56,533 nt of DNA from Candidatus Aminicenantota bacterium (GTDB lineage: Bacteria > Acidobacteriota > Aminicenantia > Aminicenantales > UBA8522): positions 46,210-102,742 of the forward strand of contig JAFNEO010000038.1 in assembly GCA_017886205.1 (NCBI GenBank), read 5' to 3'. The position numbers were made by a program, and so were the translations under genes. Positions within the stretch are counted from its first letter, which is position 1. The number at the start of each line of letters is the position of its first letter. Shown here one piece after another: positions 40,921 to 48,697 of this stretch. The notes beneath the pieces are model-generated. The model had not been told where the DNA came from, did no database searches, and saw nothing but the letters and a program-made list of their open reading frames with translations.

Positions 40921-41700
40921 TCAGCGCAGGATATCTTTGTAGCGATCGAAAAGCTCCTTGAGCTTCTCCCGGGAGATGATGTACCCGCTCAGATACATGG
41001 AGAGGGTTGTGCGCATGGGGTCGTTGGACTTGATCAGGATGTATTCACGGACGACACCGGTTTTATTTTGGATGGGAATCCGGACCTCGACCGTGACCTC
41101 CTTCCTGGCCGCGATTTTCAGAGGGACTGAAACCGGCTTGCCGCCGCTCGCAAACGTCGCGCTCCGGTGGTTGAACTCGACCCTCAACTCGAGCTCGCCC
41201 TTGTTCATGAGCTTGAGGTTGGCCTTGACCTCCTCGCCCTCGACCACTAGACCGGCGTCGTAGTTGTATGGGTCGAGGTCGATCTTGGGAGAAGGCGGGA
41301 TCTCGATGTCCGCTGCGACCTCGAGCTGCCTGTGCGACTCGCCCGGATCGTTGGAGTCCACATAGACCAGCTTGTTGACCGGGCCGCCGTAGCCCCGGGT
41401 GTCGAACTTGATCTCGATCCGGCCCTCTTTTCCCGGAGGGATCTTGTCGGCGGAGACGAGGGCGGCTGTGCAGCCGCACGAGGTGGAGACTTTCTGGATG
41501 ACCAGGGTCGCGTCCCCCTCGTTAATGAAGACGAACTCATGGGACAGGACCTCGCCCTGTTTGACCTTGCCGAAGTTCCAGGCGGTCTCCTTGAACTTGA
41601 TTTTGGGCTGGCCGGCCGCCAGGGACGCATCCACGACCAGCAGGGCGCCCACTAGGACCATGGTGGCAAACGCTAGCCTATCAATATGATGCCTGTTCAT
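40921..41700 (-). CDS. Exported DUF1573 protein
   Basis: Protein of 259 residues with a signal peptide (about 1-29). The DUF1573 domain follows: NFGKVKQGEVLSHEFVFINE and the cysteine motif STSCGCTAAL at about residues 72-81, an Ig-like fold. A second similar beta-domain (about 125-230, NYDAGLVVEGEEVKANLKLMN) lacks the cysteines. ATG 41700 lies behind GAGGAGGAG. A promoter is visible at 41723-41751. The role is unknown; the two cysteines could form a disulfide or bind metal. Confidence 0.88.
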   Translation of the reverse strand: MNRHHIDRLAFATMVLVGALLVVDASLAAGQPKIKFKETAWNFGKVKQGEVLSHEFVFINEGDATLVIQKVSTSCGCTAALVSADKIPPGKEGRIEIKFDTRGYGGPVNKLVYVDSNDPGESHRQLEVAADIEIPPSPKIDLDPYNYDAGLVVEGEEVKANLKLMNKGELELRVEFNHRSATFASGGKPVSVPLKIAARKEVTVEVRIPIQNKTGVVREYILIKSNDPMRTTLSMYLSGYIISREKLKELFDRYKDILR

Positions 41701-41722
41701 AGCTCCTCCTCGCTTTCAAAAA

Positions 41723-41751
41723 AATGTACACCTTTTCTCTAGTTTTAGCAA
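41723..41751 (-). promoter_or_regulatory. Sigma-70-type promoter for the DUF1573-yggT-yggU-nupC run
   Basis: On the minus strand, TTGCTA (41751-41746), 17 bases, TACATT (41728-41723), about 22 bases before the start codon. The -10 matches only 4 of 6 bases. Confidence 0.45.
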
Positions 41752-41797
41752 GCGTTTCCTATGGCCACCACAAGCCATGTTTTCAGCGATAATCATG

Positions 41798-42047
41798 ATG
41801 AGCCATTTGGGAATGTCAGCGCTCCCGCTCAGGTTCTTAACGCCGTTCCCGAAACGTTTTTCTCGGCGCTGCGGAACTCCGCGTGATAAATCGAGCCGCC
41901 AGGTGTTTGTTGTCTCCATTCTAACCCGCATCCGTATGATCTCCACATGCTCAGACAGTCCTCCCGGCCGCAAGAGCGGCTTCCCTCTAAAAACGCTTCG
42001 GGAAGGCTGAACCTGAGAGGTCGCTTCTCCATCCCCAAATGGCTCAT
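41798..42047. repeat. Imperfect long inverted repeat (MITE-like or large hairpin)
   Basis: The left arm (41798 to about 41865) and right arm (about 41985-42047) are inverted copies. Shared blocks, read inward, are ATGAGCCATTTGGG, CTCAGGTTC, TTCCCGAA and CGTTTTT, in order and with small gaps. About 120 bases separate the arms. The 520-base gap (41701-42220) has no convincing gene: the longest frame (41716-42075, minus) simply runs through the repeat and shows no domain. It may be a decayed mobile element or a structured RNA. Confidence 0.5.
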
Positions 42048-42134
42048 CCATTGAATCCATCCGTACTCGCCGCAAAAGGAACTTGCCATCCGTTCAAAAG
42101 TGCAACCTTCCCCCGTGATCCGACGTAAACTTAA

Positions 42135-42175
42135 ATGGGCGCGCCCTCAGGATCACGACTTCATTGATGGGCGCG
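42135..42175 (+). promoter_or_regulatory. Possible operator: direct repeats at the beta-barrel gene promoter
   Basis: ATGGGCGCG occurs at 42135-42143 and 42167-42175, spaced 32 bases (about three helical turns). The first copy lies in the palindrome GGGCGCGCCC, and the second overlaps the -35 box. The arrangement suits a repressor, but none is identified. Confidence 0.3.
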
Positions 42176-42192
42176 ACTAAAGGATATATAAT
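42164..42192 (+). promoter_or_regulatory. Sigma-70-type promoter for the beta-barrel gene
   Basis: TTGATG (42164-42169), 17 bases, then a perfect TATAAT (42187-42192). Predicted start is near 42199, 22 bases before ATG 42221. This shows that the longer reading frame starting at 42164 is not the gene. Confidence 0.75.
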
Positions 42193-42220
42193 CTTAAGGA
42201 CGCAGGGGAAAACAGAGCGA

Positions 42221-43396
42221 ATGACCCAAAGAAGAAAGGCCCTGTTCCTTACCAAGATTATCTTGATCTTTGTCATCATGATTTTAGTCGGGGCGATGGC
42301 CGTCTGGGGCGGCGGGATCAAGCTCCGGGTGACGGCCGAGCAGGCGAATATCCGCGAAAAGCCCGACATCATGAGTGCCATCCTCCAGCAGCTTCCCGAA
42401 GGGGCGACCCTCGAGGCCGAAAGAAAAGAGGGCGAGTGGTTCGCGGTCCTGGTGGAAAAGCAGGAGGGCGGTTTCATCCTCGGCTATGTTCATGAGAGCC
42501 TGGTCATGGTCATGGAGGAAGCCCCTCCAGAGCAGCCCCAACAGAGAGAGCAGGTCGAAGAACAAGGACAGGCTGTCGTTAAACCCGTCGAGAAAAAAAG
42601 AGAGGAAAAAAGAGAACGGTTGAACCTGGCCTTCTGGCTCGGCAGCCGGCACGCCGCGGTTGGTGACCTCAACGACGGAGCCGAAGGGTTGGCTCGCTAC
42701 TATGAATCCCGGCTCGCCGCCGCCGGCGATGGTGAGGTCGAGGCCCTCCACTCCGGCTATCTTCTCGGCGCCGAACTCCGGATCCCCCTGGCCTCCGGTT
42801 TCTATCTTGCCCTCGGAGCCGAGTATTCCTCCGGAGAGGCCTCGAGCTCCGTCGCCTACAAAGAGGGTTCCTCGGAAGCTCTATACTCCACCAAGCCCTG
42901 GCTCCGGACAATCCCCATCAGCCTCGCTCTTCTCTATTATCCGCTGCGTTTTCTCTATCTGAAGGCCGGCCTCGACTATTCCTTTGCCCGCTGCGCCTAT
43001 TTCTACCGCTTCAGCACCCCCGACCCGTTTGAGCAGACCGAGTCATGGCAGGAATGGACGGGCAAAGCAAGCTCCTCGGGGTTCGGGTACCAGCTCGGAC
43101 TCGGCCTGGAATGGCCGCTCGGATCCCGTATCTCCCTGATCGCCGAGGCGGCCTTTCGGCACGGCCGGCTGAACGACCTCGAGGGTGAGGACTTCTACCA
43201 GGAATCGACCAACTACCAGTCGCACGAGCAGGGAACGCTTTATCGCATCCGAGCCACCGCGGGCGGACCGGAGACCTTTCCTCTGGTCTTCATCCGGGAC
43301 AGGGAGCCGACCGAGGCCGGTGTAGTGGATGTCCGAAAGGCCGAGCTCGACCTCTCCGGCTACAGCCTGAGATTGGGGCTTAAGGTCCGCTTCTAA
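42221..43396 (+). CDS. Outer-membrane beta-barrel protein with N-terminal SH3-like domain
   Basis: Protein of 391 residues. A hydrophobic N-terminal segment (about 7-30) acts as signal or anchor. An SH3b-like domain (about 33-95; KLRVTAEQANIREKPD, GYVHESLVMV) precedes a Gln/Glu/Lys-rich linker (about 100-135). From about 140 on, alternating aromatic strands (FYLALGAEYSSGE, FLYLKAGLDYSFAR, YSLRLGLKVRF) end in phenylalanine, the usual outer-membrane barrel signal. SH3b domains often bind peptidoglycan, so it may bridge wall and outer membrane. No exact family is recognised. Confidence 0.75.
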   Translation: MTQRRKALFLTKIILIFVIMILVGAMAVWGGGIKLRVTAEQANIREKPDIMSAILQQLPEGATLEAERKEGEWFAVLVEKQEGGFILGYVHESLVMVMEEAPPEQPQQREQVEEQGQAVVKPVEKKREEKRERLNLAFWLGSRHAAVGDLNDGAEGLARYYESRLAAAGDGEVEALHSGYLLGAELRIPLASGFYLALGAEYSSGEASSSVAYKEGSSEALYSTKPWLRTIPISLALLYYPLRFLYLKAGLDYSFARCAYFYRFSTPDPFEQTESWQEWTGKASSSGFGYQLGLGLEWPLGSRISLIAEAAFRHGRLNDLEGEDFYQESTNYQSHEQGTLYRIRATAGGPETFPLVFIRDREPTEAGVVDVRKAELDLSGYSLRLGLKVRF

Positions 43397-43410
43397 ATCT
43401 TTTTTAGAAG
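43390..43410. terminator. Bidirectional hairpin over two convergent stop codons
   Basis: CTTCTAAA (43390-43397), loop TCTTT, TTTAGAAG (43403-43410). The stem covers the stop codons of both the beta-barrel gene (43394-43396) and the methyltransferase gene (43393-43395). It is AT-rich with short T-runs, so termination is plausible but unproven. Confidence 0.4.
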
Positions 43411-44055
43411 GGCGATGTGATGGGCATGGACCCCGCGGAACAGGGGGAAGACACGGACCACTCGGAATCCGGCCCCCGTCGCCTCCTCCTCAAACTCCCG
43501 GCCGGTGATCATCTTGATGCGGGTCTTGCTCCGCTTAACCCGGCGGCGGAGCGCCCGCTGAGCCTGATGCAGTACGTTGGCCCGGTAGAAAGATAGGATG
43601 AGCCATCCGGAACCGGCGCGGGCGAACTCGCCGAGTGCGGCCCGCCTCTCTTCCGGGCGATGGAGATGATGGAAGAAGCGCAGGGAGAAGACGAGCGGGA
43701 AGGCGCCGTCGCGGACAGGCAGGCCTTGAGTTACATTGGCGACTATTCCTATCGGATTAGGGGAAATCGGGTCTTTGGCGCGCGCCCGCCTGACCATGGC
43801 CAGCGACAGGTCACAGCTCACCGGACGATAGCCGGCCTCGAGCAGGAGCCCGGAAAAACGGCCGTAGCCGCAGGGAGCATCCAGGGCGAACACCCGGAGC
43901 CCGGCCGTCGGCTCAGCCCCCACGAGCCCCAGCATCTTCTTCAGGATCCGGACTTCCCGGCGATGGACGACCCTCTGGTCAACGCCCCGGTACCGCCGGC
44001 GCTCGTAATCCGCGACCTCATGCTCCTGGAAAGGGACCTTAGCTCGTAAAAACAT
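43393..44055 (-). CDS. Class I SAM-dependent methyltransferase
   Basis: Methyltransferase of 220 residues. The SAM site is ALDAPCGYGRFSGLLLEAGY, followed by CDLSLAMVRRARAK and a FSLRFFHHLHRPEER block, as in the methyltransferase-11 family. ATG 44055 overlaps the upstream gene by 17 bases. It ends a minus-strand run of glycosyltransferase, kinase and glycosidase-like genes, so the substrate may be a surface sugar; this is inference. Its stop codon overlaps that of the convergent beta-barrel gene. Confidence 0.82.
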   Translation of the reverse strand: MFLRAKVPFQEHEVADYERRRYRGVDQRVVHRREVRILKKMLGLVGAEPTAGLRVFALDAPCGYGRFSGLLLEAGYRPVSCDLSLAMVRRARAKDPISPNPIGIVANVTQGLPVRDGAFPLVFSLRFFHHLHRPEERRAALGEFARAGSGWLILSFYRANVLHQAQRALRRRVKRSKTRIKMITGREFEEEATGAGFRVVRVFPLFRGVHAHHIALLKKI

Positions 44056-45310
44056 ACTGGGGCCTCTCCTCGATCCGGACTCTGGCCGAGCCGTCCGGCC
44101 GCTCCTCTCCGTCCCGGCCGATGATCAGACGGGGGGCTGGGATGAATTCATGATCGACAGTCCCCTGCCTTGTCCAACAGACCGCGAATTCACGGCCCTC
44201 TTTTCGGAACAGATAAATCTCGGCCCCGGCATCCAGCGCTTTCCCCTCGAAGCGGCTTCCCTCGAGAAGCCGGGCCATTTGCCGGAGGGCGAAATAGCCG
44301 GGCCGCTTCCTCCACTCCGGGCCGCGGCTGTCGATGAGGCCATAGCCGGGCGCCACTAGCTGCCACCAGTAGATCCGCTCGACGAACCCGCTGGCCAGGC
44401 AGATGACGAAATAGCGGACCAGATAGTTCGCCTGTTCTTCCTCACTGACGCAGGGCGTGCCGGGCGCGGGGGAATATTCCCCGGCGCCTTCGAGCGGCCA
44501 GTTCATCTCGGTGATCCAGCAGGCCTTGGGCTCACGGCACGAAGCATCTACGATCGCCTTCCAGAGGGCCACCTTCTTGGCCGTGGTCCAGCCGAATTGG
44601 GCGTTCTCGGGCGCGCCGGTGCGGTCAACGTAGAGCAGAGAGCTCACCTTGTCGAAGGCGACCGCCCGGAGCGTCGGAGGGTAGAGATGGAATTCGAAAT
44701 CGATCACGGCGGGCCCGACAAGCCGGGCGCCGTGCTGCTCGGCCAGCGGGACGGCCGCTTTGGCCAGAGCGATATACTCCCGGTGGTCCCAGACTCCCCA
44801 CTTGGTCCTGTTCCAGGCATGCCCGACCTCGAAATGAGAGCAGAGGGAGGAGAATCCCGAAAAGACATCGTCCAGGAAGCCAGTCCAGGAGGCCGGCTCG
44901 AGGACGTCGTCTCTGCGCTGGAGCAAAGCCCCGACGACATCGAGTCCCTCGCGGCGGAGTAGCCGGATGAACGTTTCATAGCGTAGAAGTTCACCCCTCT
45001 CCCAAGAGGGAATCCTAACCAGCGTCTGCCGGATGCCGGCGGCCTTTAGGGACCCCACGACCTCCTCGTTCCGCGCCCCGGCGGGCGAACAGGAGACGGC
45101 GAACGGAGTCCCGATCTCAACGGGCTTCCGGTGCATCATCTTCATGTACCGCCGGTAGCGGCGGAGGGCGGGGATGGCGAGCACGGAGTTGGCGGCCGCC
45201 AAGCCAAGGTAGCTCCCCGCGCGTTTGAAGTGGTGGCGGAGGCGTTCCCGGCGCGGGGCGACGTTATGCGGTTGGTCGGCGAAGTCGTTCCAGGCGAAAG
45301 GGAAGGTCAT
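44039..45310 (-). CDS. Glycoside-hydrolase-like TIM-barrel protein
   Basis: Protein of 423 residues, not firmly recognised. The middle has the look of a glycosidase barrel: EVGHAWNRTKWG, VDRTGAPENAQFGWTTAKK and ITEMNWPLEGAGEYS, where the glutamate would suit a catalytic acid/base, then IYWWQLVAPGYGLID. A C-terminal beta-rich part (about 340-423) resembles an accessory domain. No signal peptide is seen, which is odd for a polysaccharide hydrolase. It lies one base after the LPS-type kinase gene and overlaps the methyltransferase. It could trim or build a surface glycan on the cytoplasmic side. Confidence 0.55.
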   Translation of the reverse strand: MTFPFAWNDFADQPHNVAPRRERLRHHFKRAGSYLGLAAANSVLAIPALRRYRRYMKMMHRKPVEIGTPFAVSCSPAGARNEEVVGSLKAAGIRQTLVRIPSWERGELLRYETFIRLLRREGLDVVGALLQRRDDVLEPASWTGFLDDVFSGFSSLCSHFEVGHAWNRTKWGVWDHREYIALAKAAVPLAEQHGARLVGPAVIDFEFHLYPPTLRAVAFDKVSSLLYVDRTGAPENAQFGWTTAKKVALWKAIVDASCREPKACWITEMNWPLEGAGEYSPAPGTPCVSEEEQANYLVRYFVICLASGFVERIYWWQLVAPGYGLIDSRGPEWRKRPGYFALRQMARLLEGSRFEGKALDAGAEIYLFRKEGREFAVCWTRQGTVDHEFIPAPRLIIGRDGEERPDGSARVRIEERPQYVFTS

Positions 45311-45311
45311 G

Positions 45312-46151
45312 CTACTGGATCCTCAGGAAACGGGCGATTTGCCGCAGGCGCAGTTTTTTCTTCAAGCTCACATAGCCTGCAAAAACGACTTTGTTCATTC
45401 TATACCAAAACCAGTGCGCTTTCCGCAGCCGTTTCTCCCCGAAATATCTCCTCAGGAAATATCTCTGGGAGGCCGGGGGGACCCCGAGACGGATGAGGTT
45501 CTTCGAACGACGAAATCCTCCCAGCTTCTTGTGGATGCGAATCCGGTTCGTGTCGAGAAGATAAAAAAGGGTGCGGCCCGAATCATCCTTCTTGACCAGG
45601 ATGTTGCCGTCCGAGAGGTCCCGGTGGAGGACGCCGCGGTCATGGCATTGAGAAAGGAATCCAGCCAGCTCGGACAGGAGCGGCTCGAGGTCGGCCGCCG
45701 GGAGACTCCGGAAAAGGCCACGAATTTCCTCAGCGCCGTCGATCCTGGCGGCGAAGAAGAAACTGCTCTCGACTAGGCCGCGCCTCCTCTTTTCCAGGTA
45801 GCCCGCGGGTGAAACGGTCCCCAGGGCTCGCTGTTTCAACGCCAAGGCCCCTCGCCAGGCCCTAGCTGCTTTGGAGGGCTGGATGAGAGATTTGATCCGG
45901 ACAAGACCGCGCGAGGAGAACTCCTTGACCACGATGTCCCGGTTCAACCCTGAGGACAGGAGGATCCGGACCGTCCCGACGCGGTTCCTCTTGTCGAGGA
46001 GAAGCTCGGCGTCCGAGCGGGCCCAGAGTTTCTCCGGACGGGCGATGGCATCGACGAAAAGCGGGTCATCATATTCCGCACCGATCTCGCCCCGGTAGGC
46101 CCCGAGGTCAAGGCGGCGGGTCTCTTTCTTCTCGTTTCCGCTCGACATCAT
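45312..46151 (-). CDS. Lipopolysaccharide kinase-like protein (Kdo/WaaP kinase family)
   Basis: Kinase-fold protein, 279 residues. The catalytic loop is CHDRGVLHRDLSDGNILV, and LFYLLDTNRIRI takes the DFG position, as in KdkA/WaaP-type kinases that phosphorylate Kdo or heptose of the LPS core. The N-terminal lobe has VKEFSSRGLVRIK with a candidate ATP-binding lysine. ATG 46151 overlaps the stop of the glycosyltransferase gene (ATGA). Placement among surface-sugar genes supports an envelope role; the exact sugar is not known. Confidence 0.82.
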   Translation of the reverse strand: MMSSGNEKKETRRLDLGAYRGEIGAEYDDPLFVDAIARPEKLWARSDAELLLDKRNRVGTVRILLSSGLNRDIVVKEFSSRGLVRIKSLIQPSKAARAWRGALALKQRALGTVSPAGYLEKRRRGLVESSFFFAARIDGAEEIRGLFRSLPAADLEPLLSELAGFLSQCHDRGVLHRDLSDGNILVKKDDSGRTLFYLLDTNRIRIHKKLGGFRRSKNLIRLGVPPASQRYFLRRYFGEKRLRKAHWFWYRMNKVVFAGYVSLKKKLRLRQIARFLRIQ

Positions 46152-47269
46152 TCCCCGGAATCCCTATTCGCCGTTTTCTCCAGGATGTCCCTCAGGACCG
46201 CACCCAGGGCTTTCGGATGATATTTCTGCCAGACTGTTTCTTGGCCTTTTTGAGCAATCCCTTCGCGCAGCGCCGGATCCCTCTTCAGCTCGAGAATGGC
46301 TTCAGCCAGGCTGCGGGGGTCTTTTTTGCGGCAGAGAAGGATGTTCTTCCGGTCGATGAAAAACTCCTCGACAGCCGGCGTGCGGGCCGTGATCACGGGT
46401 TTGCCCAAGGCCATCGCCTGGAAGACCTTGTGGGGGACGACGCGATCAGCCTTCTCTGTCCGGCCGAAGATCCCGAGGCAGACGTCCGCTGTCCGGGCGA
46501 CCCTCTCCGCCAGATCACTCTGGCTCAGCCAGCCTTCGAATACGACATTGGCCAGCCCATACCCTGCGGCCCTGGACTGCGTGAAGCGAAGAGTCTGGCC
46601 GGAGCCGATGAAACAAAAACGCACAGTCCGGTCAGCCTCAGAGACCAGGCGAGCCGCCTCGATGACGTCATCGGCCCCATGAAGGGGGAGGAAGGACCCG
46701 AAAAAAAGGACCGTGAACGGTGCCGCTGCGGCCTGATCGGCGGACCGCAAGCTCCCCAAGGCCTTTGAGAAGACCCGGTCGTCGAACCCGACCGGGAGGA
46801 CGCCAATCTTCAGCGGGTCGATCCCGAACTCGCGACAGTAATAATCCTTATGAGTTTGGGTGTCGGCGATAAGGAAGTCGGAAGACCGAAAGGCCAAGCG
46901 ATCGATAGAACTGTTCCACCAGGCCGAAGGCGACCCCTCGGGCTTTCTCCGCCAGTCCAGGATCTTGGTCTCGTAGCGGGAGGCCAGCGGATCGAAGACG
47001 ACGCGATGTGAGGTCAGTCGGCCCAGCAGGCGGGCCAACGGAACGTCCTTCTGGGCGAACTCGGGAACGAACAGAAAGGCGGGCGACGAGGACTGTGTTT
47101 TCGGGCGTCCAAGCCAGCGGCGCAAGAGTGCGGGATGGCGGATCCAGAACCGGCGGCCCGGTCGGACCCGGCACTCCGAGACCCGGACGCCGTTGAGCTC
47201 CAGCCCGCGACGAAGCACCGCATTGCGAGGATACTCGGGATCATACCCGCCAAAGAAAATAACGTCCAT
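46148..47269 (-). CDS. Glycosyltransferase (GT4/GT1 type, GT-B fold)
   Basis: Glycosyltransferase of 373 residues. The N-terminal domain begins MDVIFFGGYDPEYPRN. The C-terminal domain has TVLFFGSFLPLHGADDVIEA, CFIGSGQTLR and the donor-site motif FQAMALGKPVITARTPAVEEF with E-x7-E-like spacing. ATG 47269 follows GGGGGAGAAAG. It starts the minus-strand run glycosyltransferase, kinase, glycosidase-like, methyltransferase. Donor and acceptor sugars are unknown. Confidence 0.88.
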   Translation of the reverse strand: MDVIFFGGYDPEYPRNAVLRRGLELNGVRVSECRVRPGRRFWIRHPALLRRWLGRPKTQSSSPAFLFVPEFAQKDVPLARLLGRLTSHRVVFDPLASRYETKILDWRRKPEGSPSAWWNSSIDRLAFRSSDFLIADTQTHKDYYCREFGIDPLKIGVLPVGFDDRVFSKALGSLRSADQAAAAPFTVLFFGSFLPLHGADDVIEAARLVSEADRTVRFCFIGSGQTLRFTQSRAAGYGLANVVFEGWLSQSDLAERVARTADVCLGIFGRTEKADRVVPHKVFQAMALGKPVITARTPAVEEFFIDRKNILLCRKKDPRSLAEAILELKRDPALREGIAQKGQETVWQKYHPKALGAVLRDILEKTANRDSGE

Positions 47270-47380
47270 CTTTCTCCCCCAGCAAAATAAACCACTGGGC
47301 GGTTTTTTTCAATGCCTAGATCAGCCCGTCTCCAAATCAATGGTAACCATAGCCGATTGTAGGGAGTGGCTGGCGTGCGG

Positions 47381-47408
47381 TTGACGATCGCCGGAAATCT
47401 GGTATAAG
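47381..47408 (+). promoter_or_regulatory. Sigma-70-type promoter for the Trm112-heptosyltransferase run
   Basis: TTGACG (47381-47386), 16 bases, TATAAG (47403-47408), with TGG just before the -10 (extended). Predicted start is near 47415, about 26 bases before ATG 47441. Confidence 0.7.
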
Positions 47409-47440
47409 ATAGCGGCGCCGACAACTTTCAGGAGGCCGCC

Positions 47441-47629
47441 ATGGCGCTTGACCCCGAGCTCCTCAAGATTCTCGCCTGCCCTCTGTGCAAGACGGAAGTG
47501 AGACTGACCGCCGATGAGAAGGGCCTGAAGTGCCTCCGCTGCTACCGCGTCTACCGTATCGAGGACGACATTCCGGTCATGCTGATCGACGAGGCCTCCA
47601 TTGAACCGGAAAGACCCACCAAAGATTAG
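47441..47629 (+). CDS. Trm112-like zinc-ribbon protein (YcaR type)
   Basis: Small protein of 62 residues. The family core ELLKILACPLCKTEVRL is followed by LKCLRCYRVYRIEDDIPVML, giving two CxxC pairs for zinc. Trm112-type proteins activate methyltransferases; short bacterial forms are often encoded near LPS genes and have no proven role. ATG 47441 follows AGGAGG. The heptosyltransferase gene starts inside its last 29 bases. Confidence 0.88.
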   Translation: MALDPELLKILACPLCKTEVRLTADEKGLKCLRCYRVYRIEDDIPVMLIDEASIEPERPTKD

Positions 47630-48650
47630 CGCCGACTCCACCCGGAAGATTCTCCTCATCCGTCTCCGCCGCATCGGCGACATCATCATGACGACGCCGG
47701 CCGTCGCGGCTCTGAAGCGGGCCCTTCCCTATGCCTCCCTCACTTATATCGTCGAAGAGCCCTACCGCTGTCTCGTCGAGGGAAACCCGGACATCGACAA
47801 AATCTTCCTGATCCCGCCCCGTCAAGGCGCTCTTTCCTTTCTGAGTCTTATCCGTCGGATCCGGCGCGAGAAGTTCGATACCGTCATCGATTTTCACGGC
47901 GGCCCGAGGGCCTCCCGCATCGCCTGGCTCACTCGAGCCCCGCTCAAGGTCGGTTATGAGCTTAAACACAAGGGATTCATCTACAACATCCGCGTGCCGC
48001 GCAGCCGCGAAGGCGCTCCCATCCACAGCGTCGAGAACCACCTCAACCTGGTCCGGGCTGCGGGCATCGAAGTCAATGAGCCCTGGCCCCGACTGACCCT
48101 GCCGGGGGCCAGGAAAGAAGAGACAGAAAGGATCGATAAGCTCTGGGCAAACCATAGGCTCCATGGTGCAAAAGTCGTCGTCCTCCACGTCGGTGCAGGC
48201 AATGAGTTTCGTGACTGGGGCGCCCAAAATCTCGGTGCACTGGCCGAGCGGTTGGCCGGGATGCCGGGAGTCCGGGTGGTCCTCGTCGGTTCCGGACAGG
48301 ACATCTCCCGAGCCGAGGAAATCCGGAAAGCGAATCCGCCCTCGATTCTATCGCTCGCCAGCGAGCTCAACCTGATCGAACTCCGGGAGGTCATCGCCAA
48401 GTCCTCCCTATTCGTCGGCCCGGACAGTGGCCCGATGCACATCGCAGCGAGTACAGCGACGCCGATCGTCGCCCTCTTCGGCCCCACCCTTCCTGCCCAC
48501 TTCTCGCCCTGGCAGGCCCGAACGACCCTGATCGAAAAGCCGCTGGACTGCCGTCCCTGCAAGCAGAGGCGCTGTGTGACCGAGGACTTCCGCTGCCTCC
48601 AAAGCATCACAGTCGACGAGGTCCTCAGGGCCTGCCGGCAATACCTGTAG
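47601..48650 (+). CDS. Heptosyltransferase-like glycosyltransferase family 9 protein
   Basis: LPS core glycosyltransferase of the WaaF/WaaC type, 349 residues. Motifs: ILLIRLRRIGDIIMTTPAVA at the N-terminus, VVVLHVGAGNEFRDWG, and FVGPDSGPMHIAASTATPIV in the nucleotide-sugar domain. It ends with a cysteine cluster, CRPCKQRRC, common in this family. The start is TTG 47601, overlapping the Trm112-like gene by 29 bases; no ATG or GTG precedes the first motif. A heptose-7-phosphate kinase gene 3.4 kb downstream supports heptose as donor. Confidence 0.88.
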   Translation: MNRKDPPKISADSTRKILLIRLRRIGDIIMTTPAVAALKRALPYASLTYIVEEPYRCLVEGNPDIDKIFLIPPRQGALSFLSLIRRIRREKFDTVIDFHGGPRASRIAWLTRAPLKVGYELKHKGFIYNIRVPRSREGAPIHSVENHLNLVRAAGIEVNEPWPRLTLPGARKEETERIDKLWANHRLHGAKVVVLHVGAGNEFRDWGAQNLGALAERLAGMPGVRVVLVGSGQDISRAEEIRKANPPSILSLASELNLIELREVIAKSSLFVGPDSGPMHIAASTATPIVALFGPTLPAHFSPWQARTTLIEKPLDCRPCKQRRCVTEDFRCLQSITVDEVLRACRQYL

Positions 48651-48697
48651 GCTTGAATTCAGACCCGCCGTAGGCTAAGCTAGTCACTAGGATTTCT

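Noticed and set aside
41716..42075. Minus-strand open frame of 119 residues
   Set aside because: It runs through the long inverted repeat and the DUF1573 promoter and shows no domain or plausible ribosome-binding site.
42164..42220. Upstream start for the beta-barrel gene
   Set aside because: The proposed start lies in the -35 box of a strong promoter, so the coding region begins at 42221.
47289..47309. AAACC-N7-GGTTT hairpin followed by a T-run on the plus strand
   Set aside because: No plus-strand gene ends upstream of it; it lies in the leader of a minus-strand gene, so it is not a terminator in that direction, and the stem is only 5 bp.
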